Source of the DNA: Butyrivibrio sp.
GTDB taxonomy: Bacteria; Bacillota; Clostridia; Lachnospirales; Lachnospiraceae
DNA length: 52,852 nucleotides
NCBI GenBank assembly: GCA_016291375.1
Contig: JAEEXE010000020.1
Location: 1 to 52,852, forward strand
Direction of reading: 5' to 3'
The position numbers and the translations under genes are program-made. The notes under the pieces were generated by a model. It was given only the letters and a program-made list of their open reading frames with translations, was not told the origin of the DNA and did not search any database. Positions 32,491-40,337 of the stretch are shown in pieces. The stretch's first letter is position 1. Every line of letters starts with the position of its first letter.

Positions 32491-32523
32491 TGACTTTTTA
32501 AATCGGATAAAAGTAAATATAAT
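32490..32523 (+). promoter_or_regulatory. Probable promoter region of the orphan binding protein
   Basis: TTGACT at 32490-32495 is followed by TAAATA (18-base spacer) and by a consensus TATAAT at 32518-32523 (22-base spacer, too long for that -35). One of them probably starts the transcript; it begins at the very edge of the palindrome. Confidence 0.35.
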
Positions 32524-32564
32524 TTAGTTAATGGAAAAATCCGCTGAAATTGGAGGAAGGTTGT

Positions 32565-33989
32565 ATGAAGAAAAAAATCATGCCGATTCTACTGTGTCTG
32601 GCTATGGTAGTCATGATCATATCAGCATGCAGAAACAGCACTACTTCTGTAAATAATACAGCTGAAGATATAGGCTCTGCTAATGAAGATAATTCGGAGA
32701 CAATTTCCGACGATGTGCAGATCGTTACGGTTTGGAGCGATAATGCTCATGAAAAGACCATAAGAGAAGCGCAGATTGAAAAGTTCAACAATACCATAGG
32801 AAAAGAAGAGGGCATAAAGATAGAATATACCGTCTATGGTACGGATTATGCGGATGTAATTAATGAGGCACTTGCTGCGAATAAAGGCCCGGACCTGTTT
32901 AGGCCATCCTCCAACACTTTTGCCAAATATGTAAAAGAAGGCTATGCCGTTCCTATCTCCAATCTTGCCGGAAGTGGTGCGCTTCTTTCCAAATACAATA
33001 AGAGCAACCTCATCATAGGAAATCAGATTTTTGACAACAAGATATACACACTTCCTTACAGCCTGCAATCATATAAGATGATCATTAATAGAGATCTTTT
33101 TGACAAAGCGGGGATCACGGAAGTTCCAACAACCTGGGATGAAGTCAGAGAGGACGCCCGGATTATTACGCAGGCTTCAGAGGGCGATGCGTATGGCTAT
33201 TGCCTTTCGCTTCAAAGCGGGTGGACTCTTGATCATTATATCTACGGCGTGGCAACACCTTCCCTTGGACATTTTGGTTATGATGCGGTATCGGGTTCTT
33301 ACAGGTATTCCGACGGCCTTCCCATTATAGAAGATATTCTTGGAATGATACGTGACGGAAGTGTTTATCCCGGATATGAGAGTATGGATGCAGACACAGC
33401 CAGAGCAAAGTTTGCGGAAGGAAAAGTTGGAATCGTTATGGCGGCAAGCTTTGATGTGGCGGTTTATACAGAGCAGTTTCCTGCAAAGTGCAATTGGGTC
33501 GTATGTGATCCTCCGGCGATCAAGAAAGAGGGATATGACTACAAGGAAATGGTTGCGGCGGTAGATCTTTTGGCAGTTAGCAAAAAAGCACTTGAGGCAA
33601 AAGATACATCGAAGGTTGAAAAGGTTCTTGAGTGGTTCTATGCTGATGAGAACCTTGTAGAGATGTATGAGCAGGGAATGTATATTCCCTACAGGAGCGA
33701 AGTTCTCGATATAGCGGGGGAATCCTCTGTTAATGGCTGGAAAGAGTTTTCAACTTTTAAGGATAATCAGTTCATCATAAGAATGGCTGATCCCAAGGGT
33801 GTTATTTCATACGAGGGATTGTCTGCAAGAGAGACCCTTGCAAAGCTTTTTGAAGGAGGGTATCAGGAGGACGCTGAGGTGGTACTTAAGGAGCTTGATG
33901 AGCGGTTGAATCGCGGTCTTGATAACTTGGAAGATAAAGAACGTGAGGGATATATCGCGCCTCCCAGCTACAATGTGAAAAGAGATTGA
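32565..33989 (+). CDS. Sugar-binding lipoprotein of an ABC transporter (orphan)
   Basis: 474-residue extracellular solute-binding protein family 1 member. The signal ends in the lipobox IISAC. The body shows the family pattern: 'QIVTVWSDNAHEKTIREAQIEKFNNT', 'ADVINEALAANKGPDLFRPS', 'AVPISNLAG', 'YTLPYSLQSYKMIINRDLFDKAGITEVPTTWDEVREDARIITQ' and 'FAEGKVGIVMAASFDVAVY'. It would capture an oligosaccharide outside the cell. No permease gene is adjacent, so it must work with a transporter encoded elsewhere or only sense the sugar. GGAGGAAGG sets the ATG at 32565; the TTG five codons upstream lies in the ribosome binding site. Confidence 0.9.
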   Translation: MKKKIMPILLCLAMVVMIISACRNSTTSVNNTAEDIGSANEDNSETISDDVQIVTVWSDNAHEKTIREAQIEKFNNTIGKEEGIKIEYTVYGTDYADVINEALAANKGPDLFRPSSNTFAKYVKEGYAVPISNLAGSGALLSKYNKSNLIIGNQIFDNKIYTLPYSLQSYKMIINRDLFDKAGITEVPTTWDEVREDARIITQASEGDAYGYCLSLQSGWTLDHYIYGVATPSLGHFGYDAVSGSYRYSDGLPIIEDILGMIRDGSVYPGYESMDADTARAKFAEGKVGIVMAASFDVAVYTEQFPAKCNWVVCDPPAIKKEGYDYKEMVAAVDLLAVSKKALEAKDTSKVEKVLEWFYADENLVEMYEQGMYIPYRSEVLDIAGESSVNGWKEFSTFKDNQFIIRMADPKGVISYEGLSARETLAKLFEGGYQEDAEVVLKELDERLNRGLDNLEDKEREGYIAPPSYNVKRD

Positions 33990-34017
33990 GAATAAATCAC
34001 AATAATAGGCAGAGCAT

Positions 34018-34046
34018 TTGATTAAAATACTGTGGGGCGTTATGAT
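34018..34046 (+). promoter_or_regulatory. Promoter of the PHP phosphatase gene
   Basis: TTGATT at 34018-34023, 17 bases, TATGAT at 34041-34046, 62 bases before the start codon. Confidence 0.55.
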
Positions 34047-34108
34047 AATACATGTTTTTAAAACTGTATTTTTTAAGCCTTATAAGTAAGACGGGAAGGA
34101 TATAGATA

Positions 34109-34879
34109 ATGCTGGCTAATTACCACACCCATACCATCAGATGCAAACATGCCGCCGGCTCTGAGAGAGAATATATTGAAGCAGCAATCAAAAAAGGATA
34201 CAAGATACTTGGTTTTTCTGATCATGTTCCGCAACCTTATCCGGAAGGATTTGTCTCGGGTATCAGAATGGACATGTCTGAACTTGAGGATTATACAACA
34301 ACCCTTGTGAATCTAAGAGAAGAGTACAAGGACAAGATACAGATTCTTATAGGATATGAAGTTGAGTACTCACGCAGATTTTTTGATCCAATGTTAAAAG
34401 AGATCAGTAAATATCCGCTGGATTATATAATCATGGGGCAGCACTTTGCTCCAAATGAAGTTGATGGATTCTATGTTGGCGCGCCGACCACTGATGAAGA
34501 TAAGCTTAAGGCTTATGTTGACCTTGTTATTGAGGGTATGAAAACCGGCTTGTTTACATATCTGGCACACCCCGATCTGATCAATTACAAGGGAGATGAA
34601 AAGATCTATCTTAAGCATATGAAACGTATAGTTGAGGCTTCGATAGAATATGATTTTCCGCTTGAAGTAAATGTATATGGATTTGTTGATGGAAGACATT
34701 ATCCCAGTGACAGATTTTTTAAGATGGCATCAGAAATGGGAGCTAAGTTTGTTATTGGCTGTGATGCCCATGATCCAAGAATAATCATCAATCCGGAGGA
34801 TGTTCCGGAATTCAAACAGTTCCTTGATAGAAACAATGTAAAATACGGTGACAATATAATAGATATTGTCAATCTGTAA
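34109..34879 (+). CDS. Histidinol-phosphatase family PHP hydrolase
   Basis: 256-residue metal-dependent phosphatase of the PHP/HisJ family. The metal-binding motifs are present: HTHT (residues 6-9), the His in RCKHA, 'GFSDHVP', 'GYEVEYSRRFFD', 'IMGQHF', 'TYLAHPDLI' and 'VIGCDAHDP'. It would dephosphorylate histidinol phosphate in histidine synthesis, though no other his gene is near, so another phosphoester substrate is possible. It has its own promoter and terminator. Confidence 0.88.
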   Translation: MLANYHTHTIRCKHAAGSEREYIEAAIKKGYKILGFSDHVPQPYPEGFVSGIRMDMSELEDYTTTLVNLREEYKDKIQILIGYEVEYSRRFFDPMLKEISKYPLDYIIMGQHFAPNEVDGFYVGAPTTDEDKLKAYVDLVIEGMKTGLFTYLAHPDLINYKGDEKIYLKHMKRIVEASIEYDFPLEVNVYGFVDGRHYPSDRFFKMASEMGAKFVIGCDAHDPRIIINPEDVPEFKQFLDRNNVKYGDNIIDIVNL

Positions 34880-34898
34880 TATGAGCTAATATAAATAG

Positions 34899-34947
34899 CA
34901 CTGTTGAGAGCCAGGACAAAAACCATTGGCTCTTTACAGTGTTTTTT
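34899..34947 (+). terminator. Rho-independent terminator
   Basis: CACTGTTGAGAGCCA (34899-34913) pairs with TGGCTCTTTACAGTG (34927-34941), with a three-base internal mismatch, followed by TTTTTT. Confidence 0.88.
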
Positions 34948-34961
34948 ATCACGCACAAATA

Positions 34962-34971
34962 AAAACGTTTT
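34962..34971. promoter_or_regulatory. LacI-type operator, auxiliary site
   Basis: AAAACGTTTT palindrome with the same core as the sites at 35078, 37519 and 39272. It lies about 120 bases upstream of the main operator, a distance compatible with DNA looping. Confidence 0.6.
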
Positions 34972-35035
34972 AGTTAAAACAGCAGAAGTTTTAGTGACGT
35001 TTTTGTTGATGATATACAAAAATGACAAAAGGGTA

Positions 35036-35064
35036 TTGTCAATAATTGCGCATAGTGCTAAACT
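35036..35064 (+). promoter_or_regulatory. Promoter of the first sugar ABC transporter
   Basis: TTGTCA at 35036-35041, 17 bases, TAAACT at 35059-35064 with an upstream TGC (extended -10). The operator at 35078-35097 falls at about +7 to +26. Confidence 0.7.
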
Positions 35065-35077
35065 ACAAATCACAAAA

Positions 35078-35097
35078 CAATAAAAACGTTTTTATTG
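35078..35097. promoter_or_regulatory. LacI-type operator, main site
   Basis: CAATAAAAACGTTTTTATTG is a perfect 20-base palindrome centred on CG, the mark of a LacI-family operator. It sits just downstream of the promoter, where a bound repressor would block the polymerase. The local LacI gene at 39327 is the likely binder. Confidence 0.85.
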
Positions 35098-35126
35098 AGC
35101 TTTTTCAATAGTTTTGGGAGGTTTCT

Positions 35127-36554
35127 ATGAGGAACAAAAAGATGATCGGGATCAGCGCAATTAGCCTTGTCCTGTTTCTTCCTTTCTTTAACTGGATAAA
35201 AGTCGTCAATCTGTTGGGACTCTTTTCGAGGATTGGTGTCACCAAGGAGATGGCAAAGGACCTTCTTACGGGCTACAACTTATACAATCTTCTTAATTTT
35301 GTCCGTTATGCGAATCAGGGAGTTCTTGGATTATTTGCGATGGTTCTGCTGATACTTTGTTTTGCGGCAATTTACTTCAATGCAGCTTTCATTATACGTA
35401 GCTTCATTGGAGGCAAAGAGGGCAAAGAAAATCTTGCTTATCTGGCCGCAGGCAAATGTGCTTTTCTTTTCTCATTTCTGACAGCTGCTGCGACGATCGC
35501 TTTTGTGATTTTTTCCAATCTTAGATTTAAGATGATCGGTTTCGTTCCGGGAGTCGCGACATTCATACAGCTTGCTGTAGGACTTGCGGCATATATCTAT
35601 ATCAAGATTGTGGAAAAGAAAGAGAGAGAAAAATATAAAGAGCACGGTCTTTTGGGAGAACTTAAGAAGAACTGGGTATTGTTCGTAATGCTGATACCTA
35701 CTTTTATCTATTTTCTTATCAACAATTACCTGCCGATGCTCGGCGTATATTTTGCATTTACTTCATTTAATTTCAGAGACGGATTGTGGTCGAGTCCGTT
35801 TATAGGTTTTAAGAATTTTGATTTCCTTATCAAGGCAGATCTTTTCAGACTTACGAGAAACACTATTCTGTATAACATAGTCTTTATCGGAATAGGAAAT
35901 GTACTTCAGATCGTATTTGCGATACTTGTAAGCAGAGTAACTCTTAAGTGGTTCAAGAAGGCGTCTCAGACCTTGATGTTCATGCCTTACTTTGTTTCAT
36001 TTGTTATTCTGAAGGTTATCGTTTACAACGTATTTGAATATCAGTACGGTCTTATCAACAACATTATGACAGGGATGGGGGGCCAGCGCATTGATTTTTA
36101 CAACACCCCCTCTTACTGGCCCCTCTTCATAACCTTCTTTTATCTGTGGAAAAACATCGGATACGGAATGGTTGTATATTTGGCAACAATAATGGGTATA
36201 GACAATGAGATATATGAGGCTGCAAGAGTTGACGGAGCGGGCGATATGCAGCAGATATGGTACATCACATTGCCTCATATTAAGCCTACATTTATCATCC
36301 TGTTGTTGTACGCACTTGGTAGTATCATGAAGGGCCAGTTTGAGCTCTTTTACCAGCTCGTGGGCAACAACGGAGTTTTGTTCAACGTAACGGATATCTT
36401 TGATACCTACGTATATAGGATCACAATGACACAGCCTCTGTCCATCGGTCTTGGAACCGCGGCAGGTCTCTATCAGTCTCTGTTTGGATTCCTGATAATC
36501 GTGCTTGTGAACTTCGTAGTTAAGAAAAGAAACCCCGAATACGCATTATTCTGA
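35127..36554 (+). CDS. Sugar ABC transporter permease (LplB/UgpA type) with an extra N-terminal membrane domain
   Basis: 475-residue permease, about 165 longer than usual. The standard permease runs from about residue 170: 'KKNWVLFVMLIPTFIYFLINNYLPMLGVYFAFTSF', then the EAA loop 'YEAARVDGAGDMQQIWYITLPHIKPT' that contacts the ATPase. Residues 1-165 hold four more predicted helices (about 6-27, 65-92, 106-130, 140-162) and a basic linker KKEREKYKEHG. I do not recognise this extra domain. Start ATG is set by GGGAGG. It is followed 14 bases later by the second permease; the pair and the next gene form a full sugar importer without ATPase. Confidence 0.9.
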   Translation: MRNKKMIGISAISLVLFLPFFNWIKVVNLLGLFSRIGVTKEMAKDLLTGYNLYNLLNFVRYANQGVLGLFAMVLLILCFAAIYFNAAFIIRSFIGGKEGKENLAYLAAGKCAFLFSFLTAAATIAFVIFSNLRFKMIGFVPGVATFIQLAVGLAAYIYIKIVEKKEREKYKEHGLLGELKKNWVLFVMLIPTFIYFLINNYLPMLGVYFAFTSFNFRDGLWSSPFIGFKNFDFLIKADLFRLTRNTILYNIVFIGIGNVLQIVFAILVSRVTLKWFKKASQTLMFMPYFVSFVILKVIVYNVFEYQYGLINNIMTGMGGQRIDFYNTPSYWPLFITFFYLWKNIGYGMVVYLATIMGIDNEIYEAARVDGAGDMQQIWYITLPHIKPTFIILLLYALGSIMKGQFELFYQLVGNNGVLFNVTDIFDTYVYRITMTQPLSIGLGTAAGLYQSLFGFLIIVLVNFVVKKRNPEYALF

Positions 36555-36568
36555 GAAAGGAGAGCAAT

Positions 36569-37495
36569 ATGTCAAAAGATTTGGATTTTGAGCCATCAGC
36601 TCCAAAGACAATTAAGAAGTCGACAGGAACCAGAATATTTGAAGCGATATCATATCTCCTTTTAGCCGCCGGTTCCATTATATGCGTACTTCCTTTCATC
36701 ATAATCGTATCGGGGTCTTTTACAGATAACAGTACGATTCTTACGCAAGGATATTCTCTTTTGCCCAAGAATTTTACTTTATCGGCTTACGAGACAATAT
36801 TTAAGTCTCCAAAAGATATCCTTCAGGCCTACAAGATGACTATCTATTATACGGTTGTCGGTACCGGTCTTGGACTTATGATGATCACATTGACGGGATA
36901 TGTTATCTCGAGAAAAGAGTTTAAGTACAGAAATACGGTGTCTTTCCTGATCTACTTTACCAGCATATTCGGAGGCGGAATGATCCCATGGTATCTCATG
37001 TATGCCAATGTACTTAATCTTAAGGGTTCCACACTGGCTATATGGTTCCCGGCTCTTATGAGTCCTTTCCTTGTAATACTTATGAGGACCTTTATTGTGG
37101 GAGCTGTGCCGGATGCTATCACGGAATCAGCCAAGATTGACGGAGCGGGGCATTTTACCATCTTCTTTAAGATAGTACTTCCGGTGCTTAAACCGGGACT
37201 TGCTACTGTAGGTCTTTTCCTGGCACTTGGCTATTGGAATGACTGGTACAGATCTTCAATGTTCAGTACCAATTCATCCACTTGGCAGCTTCAGTTCTAT
37301 CTGTATGATCTTCTCAATGCTACAACGGCTATGAAACAGATGGCTTCAAATGTGAGCATGAAGACAGCAGATCTTCCCACAGAGTCCGTTAAGCTTGCTA
37401 TGGCGGTTGTAGCAACAGGACCTGTGCTTTTGGTTTATTCTTTCGTACAGAGATTCTTTGTTTCCGGAATCACTGTAGGCGCGGTTAAAGGTTGA
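36569..37495 (+). CDS. Carbohydrate ABC transporter permease (LplC/YtcP type)
   Basis: 308-residue permease with six predicted membrane helices. The EAA loop reads 'ITESAKIDGAGHFTIFFKIVLPVLKPGLAT'. The end 'QRFFVSGITVGAVKG' is typical of the LplC branch, which imports complex glycans together with LplB and LplA-type proteins. AGGAG lies before the ATG. The binding protein follows after a 72-base gap that holds a LacI-type operator. Confidence 0.93.
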   Translation: MSKDLDFEPSAPKTIKKSTGTRIFEAISYLLLAAGSIICVLPFIIIVSGSFTDNSTILTQGYSLLPKNFTLSAYETIFKSPKDILQAYKMTIYYTVVGTGLGLMMITLTGYVISRKEFKYRNTVSFLIYFTSIFGGGMIPWYLMYANVLNLKGSTLAIWFPALMSPFLVILMRTFIVGAVPDAITESAKIDGAGHFTIFFKIVLPVLKPGLATVGLFLALGYWNDWYRSSMFSTNSSTWQLQFYLYDLLNATTAMKQMASNVSMKTADLPTESVKLAMAVVATGPVLLVYSFVQRFFVSGITVGAVKG

Positions 37496-37518
37496 GCCGT
37501 GAAATTTTTAATTCAAAA

Positions 37519-37534
37519 ATAAAAACGTTTTTAT
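37519..37534. promoter_or_regulatory. LacI-type operator before the binding protein
   Basis: ATAAAAACGTTTTTAT, a perfect 16-base palindrome with the same core as the other sites, between the second permease and the binding-protein gene. It suggests an internal promoter or a roadblock that controls this gene separately; I see no clear -35/-10 pair. Confidence 0.75.
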
Positions 37535-37567
37535 AAAATCTATTTCATTTTTAAAAGGAGAAGAAAG

Positions 37568-39214
37568 ATGAAAAAGAAAGTTATTAGTTTATTGTTGTCA
37601 CTCACAATGCTGACAGGCATCATCACAGGCTGTGGCAGTAACAGCTCACAGTCAGCGGCTGATCTTCTTGAGGAGCAGGGTGTTACCGAGATTCCTCAGA
37701 CAGATGACGCTTCAGGAGAAGCAGAGGAAGAGGCTCCTGTGGAAGCAAAAGAGCTTGATCTTTCCAATCAGGTTGACCTTGTTTTCTATGTAATGGGTGA
37801 TGCACCTCAGGATGAGGAAGAAGTTGAGGCAGCTCTTAATGAGAAGCTTCTTGAGAAGTGCAATGCTACAGTAGATATGCAGTTCTCAACATGGACTGAT
37901 TTCCAGCAGAAGTATGCAAATGAGATCACAGCTCAGAGCGCAGACCTTATCTATATTGCTAACTGGCTCAACTATGGACAGCTTGCAAGTAGCGGCGCTT
38001 TCGAAGAGCTTGATGAGATGCTTGATACAGTTGCACCTGAGCTTAAGAGGGCAGTAGGAGAGACTAAGCTCAATATGTGCAAGATCGACGGTAAGACATA
38101 CGCAGTTCCTAACACATGGCCCGAGTATGTATGTAACGGTGTTAAGTACAGAGAAGATCTTAGAGCTAAGTACAATCTTCCTGTTCCGGATTCACTTGAA
38201 AACCTTGAAGCTTATCTTCTTGGTATCAAGGAGAACGAACCCGATCAGGGTCTTCTTACCGTAACAACAGAGGAGAGCCAGGGATTCCAGACAGGCTTTG
38301 ATGCAGCTTGGGCACTTAACTTTAAGTATCCTTGGGTTGCAAACAACGGTCTTGACTATGGTCTTGCTGCTAACTATGACACACCTACCGAAGTATATGA
38401 TTACTGGTATTCAGATGACTTCGTAGATGATATGAAGATGCTCAAGAGATGGGCTGATGAAGGTTTCTGGTCAAAGAGTGCTCTTTCTGACACAAACAAT
38501 TCCGACGCTTACAAGAACGGTCTTTGTGTTGCAGAAGTTGCAGGTCAGAATCCCAACAAGCAGATAACAGCTATTCAGGACTTTGAGAATGCAGGTCAGG
38601 GCTGGGAGTCAGCTTATGTAGCTTATGGTGAGACTAACGGCGTTATCTATCCCGGACATGCTACACAGAACGGAACAGCCATCGTAAGAGGTTGCAAGGA
38701 TCCTGAGAGAGCACTTCTTGTTCTTCAGACAATGCTCTGTGATGACGAAGTTAACGCTATTGTTCAGTATGGTATTAAGGGTAAGCACTACGATGTAGAC
38801 AACGGTATCTACAAGAACCTTCAGGAAGCAGCAGGCGAGACACCTACATTCCCTTATGAAGGCTTCAATACATGGAACCTTAGAAACGGTGGATCAAGAA
38901 TTCCTCAGGCTACAGACGTTAAGCTTCAGGAGATGTTTGATAAGTATGCAGAGCTTGGCTTAAAGACCAAGTTTGCAAATGTAAATATCTATGACGGTTT
39001 TTCAGAGAACTATGATTCTTACAGCGCAGAGAGATCTGCAGTAGGAAATGTTATGAGACAGTACCTTGCTCCTCTTGAGGCAGGACTTGTTGATGATGTT
39101 GATGCAGCTGTAGAAGAATTCAGAAGCAAGATGAAGGATGCCGGAATCGATAAGGTACGTGATGAGTACACCAAGCAGTGGATCTCATACTGTGAGGAGT
39201 ACGATTACAAGTAA
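37568..39214 (+). CDS. Sugar-binding lipoprotein (LplA type) of the first ABC transporter
   Basis: 548-residue extracellular binding protein. Signal peptide with lipobox ITGC (Cys22), then a Ser/Gln/Glu-rich linker. The mature part begins near 'QVDLVFYVMGDAPQDEEEVEAALNEKLLEKCNATVDMQF' and has 'ADLIYIANWLNYGQLASSGAFEELDEML', 'VPNTWPEYVCNGVKYREDL' and 'VIYPGHATQNGTAIVRGCKDPERALLVLQTMLC', patterns of the LplA/YtcQ branch (about 500-550 residues) that binds longer oligosaccharides. It serves the two permeases encoded just upstream. AAAAGGAG is before the ATG. Confidence 0.92.
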   Translation: MKKKVISLLLSLTMLTGIITGCGSNSSQSAADLLEEQGVTEIPQTDDASGEAEEEAPVEAKELDLSNQVDLVFYVMGDAPQDEEEVEAALNEKLLEKCNATVDMQFSTWTDFQQKYANEITAQSADLIYIANWLNYGQLASSGAFEELDEMLDTVAPELKRAVGETKLNMCKIDGKTYAVPNTWPEYVCNGVKYREDLRAKYNLPVPDSLENLEAYLLGIKENEPDQGLLTVTTEESQGFQTGFDAAWALNFKYPWVANNGLDYGLAANYDTPTEVYDYWYSDDFVDDMKMLKRWADEGFWSKSALSDTNNSDAYKNGLCVAEVAGQNPNKQITAIQDFENAGQGWESAYVAYGETNGVIYPGHATQNGTAIVRGCKDPERALLVLQTMLCDDEVNAIVQYGIKGKHYDVDNGIYKNLQEAAGETPTFPYEGFNTWNLRNGGSRIPQATDVKLQEMFDKYAELGLKTKFANVNIYDGFSENYDSYSAERSAVGNVMRQYLAPLEAGLVDDVDAAVEEFRSKMKDAGIDKVRDEYTKQWISYCEEYDYK

Positions 39215-39247
39215 TACAGATCATCCTTATCTTATATCATAGGACTA

Positions 39248-39256
39248 TGCTATAAT
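39248..39256 (+). promoter_or_regulatory. Extended -10 promoter of the lacI-GH30-araC operon
   Basis: TGCTATAAT: a consensus extended -10. The operator begins 16 bases later, so the repressor would overlap the start of transcription. Confidence 0.7.
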
Positions 39257-39264
39257 TTGCTGTA

Positions 39265-39288
39265 GGGGGTTAAAAACGTTTTTCCCCC
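39265..39288. promoter_or_regulatory. LacI-type operator within a GGGGG...CCCCC inverted repeat (autoregulation)
   Basis: AAAAACGTTTTT (39272-39283), flanked by GGGGG (39265-39269) and CCCCC (39284-39288). It shares its core with the three sites upstream and lies just after the promoter of the regulator gene itself. Confidence 0.8.
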
Positions 39289-39326
39289 TGCAGTAAATAA
39301 GGATGATATAGGAAAAGAGGCAGGCT

Positions 39327-40337
39327 GTGTCAAAAGGCATAAACAGAAAGATAACAATTAAAGATGTAGCAAAAGAAGCGGGAGTTTCTATATCCACCGT
39401 ATCAAACGCTCTCAATAACGTTAATGTTCTCCATCCGGATACCAAAGAGAGAATTCTCGAGGTGGCAAGGAGGCTTAATTATACACCTAACCTTAACGGA
39501 AGAAATCTTAAGGCTCAGGCTACCGGAGTTATCGGTTTGTTCCTTGGAGCAATAAGAGGACCCTATTACGGAGAACTGTCTGATTCCATATACAGCGCCT
39601 GTATAGAGAAAGGATATGAGCTTGAGATTTTTTTAAGTTCTGATTCATCTCATATAGTTGCCAACATTCTGGGACACAGAGTTGACGGAGCAATTATCCT
39701 TAATTCTGCTGTAGGCAAAGATCAGGAAGAGATTTTAAGATCACAGGGAATACCTACGGTCTATATTGATCGTATTTTGATCGATGATAAATCTGCAAGT
39801 GTTGTCTTTGATTCAAGAAGTGGTGGCGAGCAGGCAGCTAAGTTCCTTTTGGAGCTTGGTCACAAGAGCTTTATGTATATTGAAGGTGAAGAAGATAACT
39901 ACGATAACAATGAGCGTAAACAAGGTTTTTTGGATGCACTCAAAAGAGCCGGTATAGAGGTTAAAAAGGATTATATTTTAAAAGGTGCTTTTGAGAGGCT
40001 ACGAGCATATAATTCCGTGACGGATTTTCTTGATTCGGGAAAACAGCTTCCCGATGCGATCTTCGCAGCTAACGACTTAAGTGCTATCGGCGTAACGGAA
40101 GCGCTTAGAGACGGAGGAGTTAAGGTTCCGGAGCAGGTTAGTGTTATGGGATGTGATGATATTGAGACCACAAGGCTTGTGAGTCCTTCTATTACAACCA
40201 TAAGAACCTTTTTTGAAAAACAGGGTGCACTTGCCGTCGAACAGCTTATCCGCATGATAGGCGGAGAGCCGGGCGAGCTGGTGACTTTGAAAGGAAGGAT
40301 AATCCCGCGCGATTCTACAATAGCAAAGGATTTGTAA
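39327..40337 (+). CDS. LacI family transcriptional regulator
   Basis: 336-residue repressor. The DNA-binding domain is at residues about 7-60: 'ITIKDVAKEAGVSISTVSNALNN' (helix-turn-helix) and the hinge helix 'RNLKAQATG'. The sugar-binding core follows ('VIGLFLGAIRGPYYGELSDSIYSACIEKGYEL', 'GAIILNS', 'AIFAANDLSAIGVTEALRDGGVKVPEQVSVMGCDDIETT'). The start is GTG after AAAGAGG. It probably represses the upstream transporter and its own operon through the AAAAACGTTTTT sites. Its last base overlaps the ATG of the GH30 gene, so regulator and enzyme are translated together. Confidence 0.93.
   Translation: MSKGINRKITIKDVAKEAGVSISTVSNALNNVNVLHPDTKERILEVARRLNYTPNLNGRNLKAQATGVIGLFLGAIRGPYYGELSDSIYSACIEKGYELEIFLSSDSSHIVANILGHRVDGAIILNSAVGKDQEEILRSQGIPTVYIDRILIDDKSASVVFDSRSGGEQAAKFLLELGHKSFMYIEGEEDNYDNNERKQGFLDALKRAGIEVKKDYILKGAFERLRAYNSVTDFLDSGKQLPDAIFAANDLSAIGVTEALRDGGVKVPEQVSVMGCDDIETTRLVSPSITTIRTFFEKQGALAVEQLIRMIGGEPGELVTLKGRIIPRDSTIAKDL

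Noticed and set aside
34993..35006. TGACGTTTTT as another LacI site
   Set aside because: Only one half-site is present, without the AAAAA arm.
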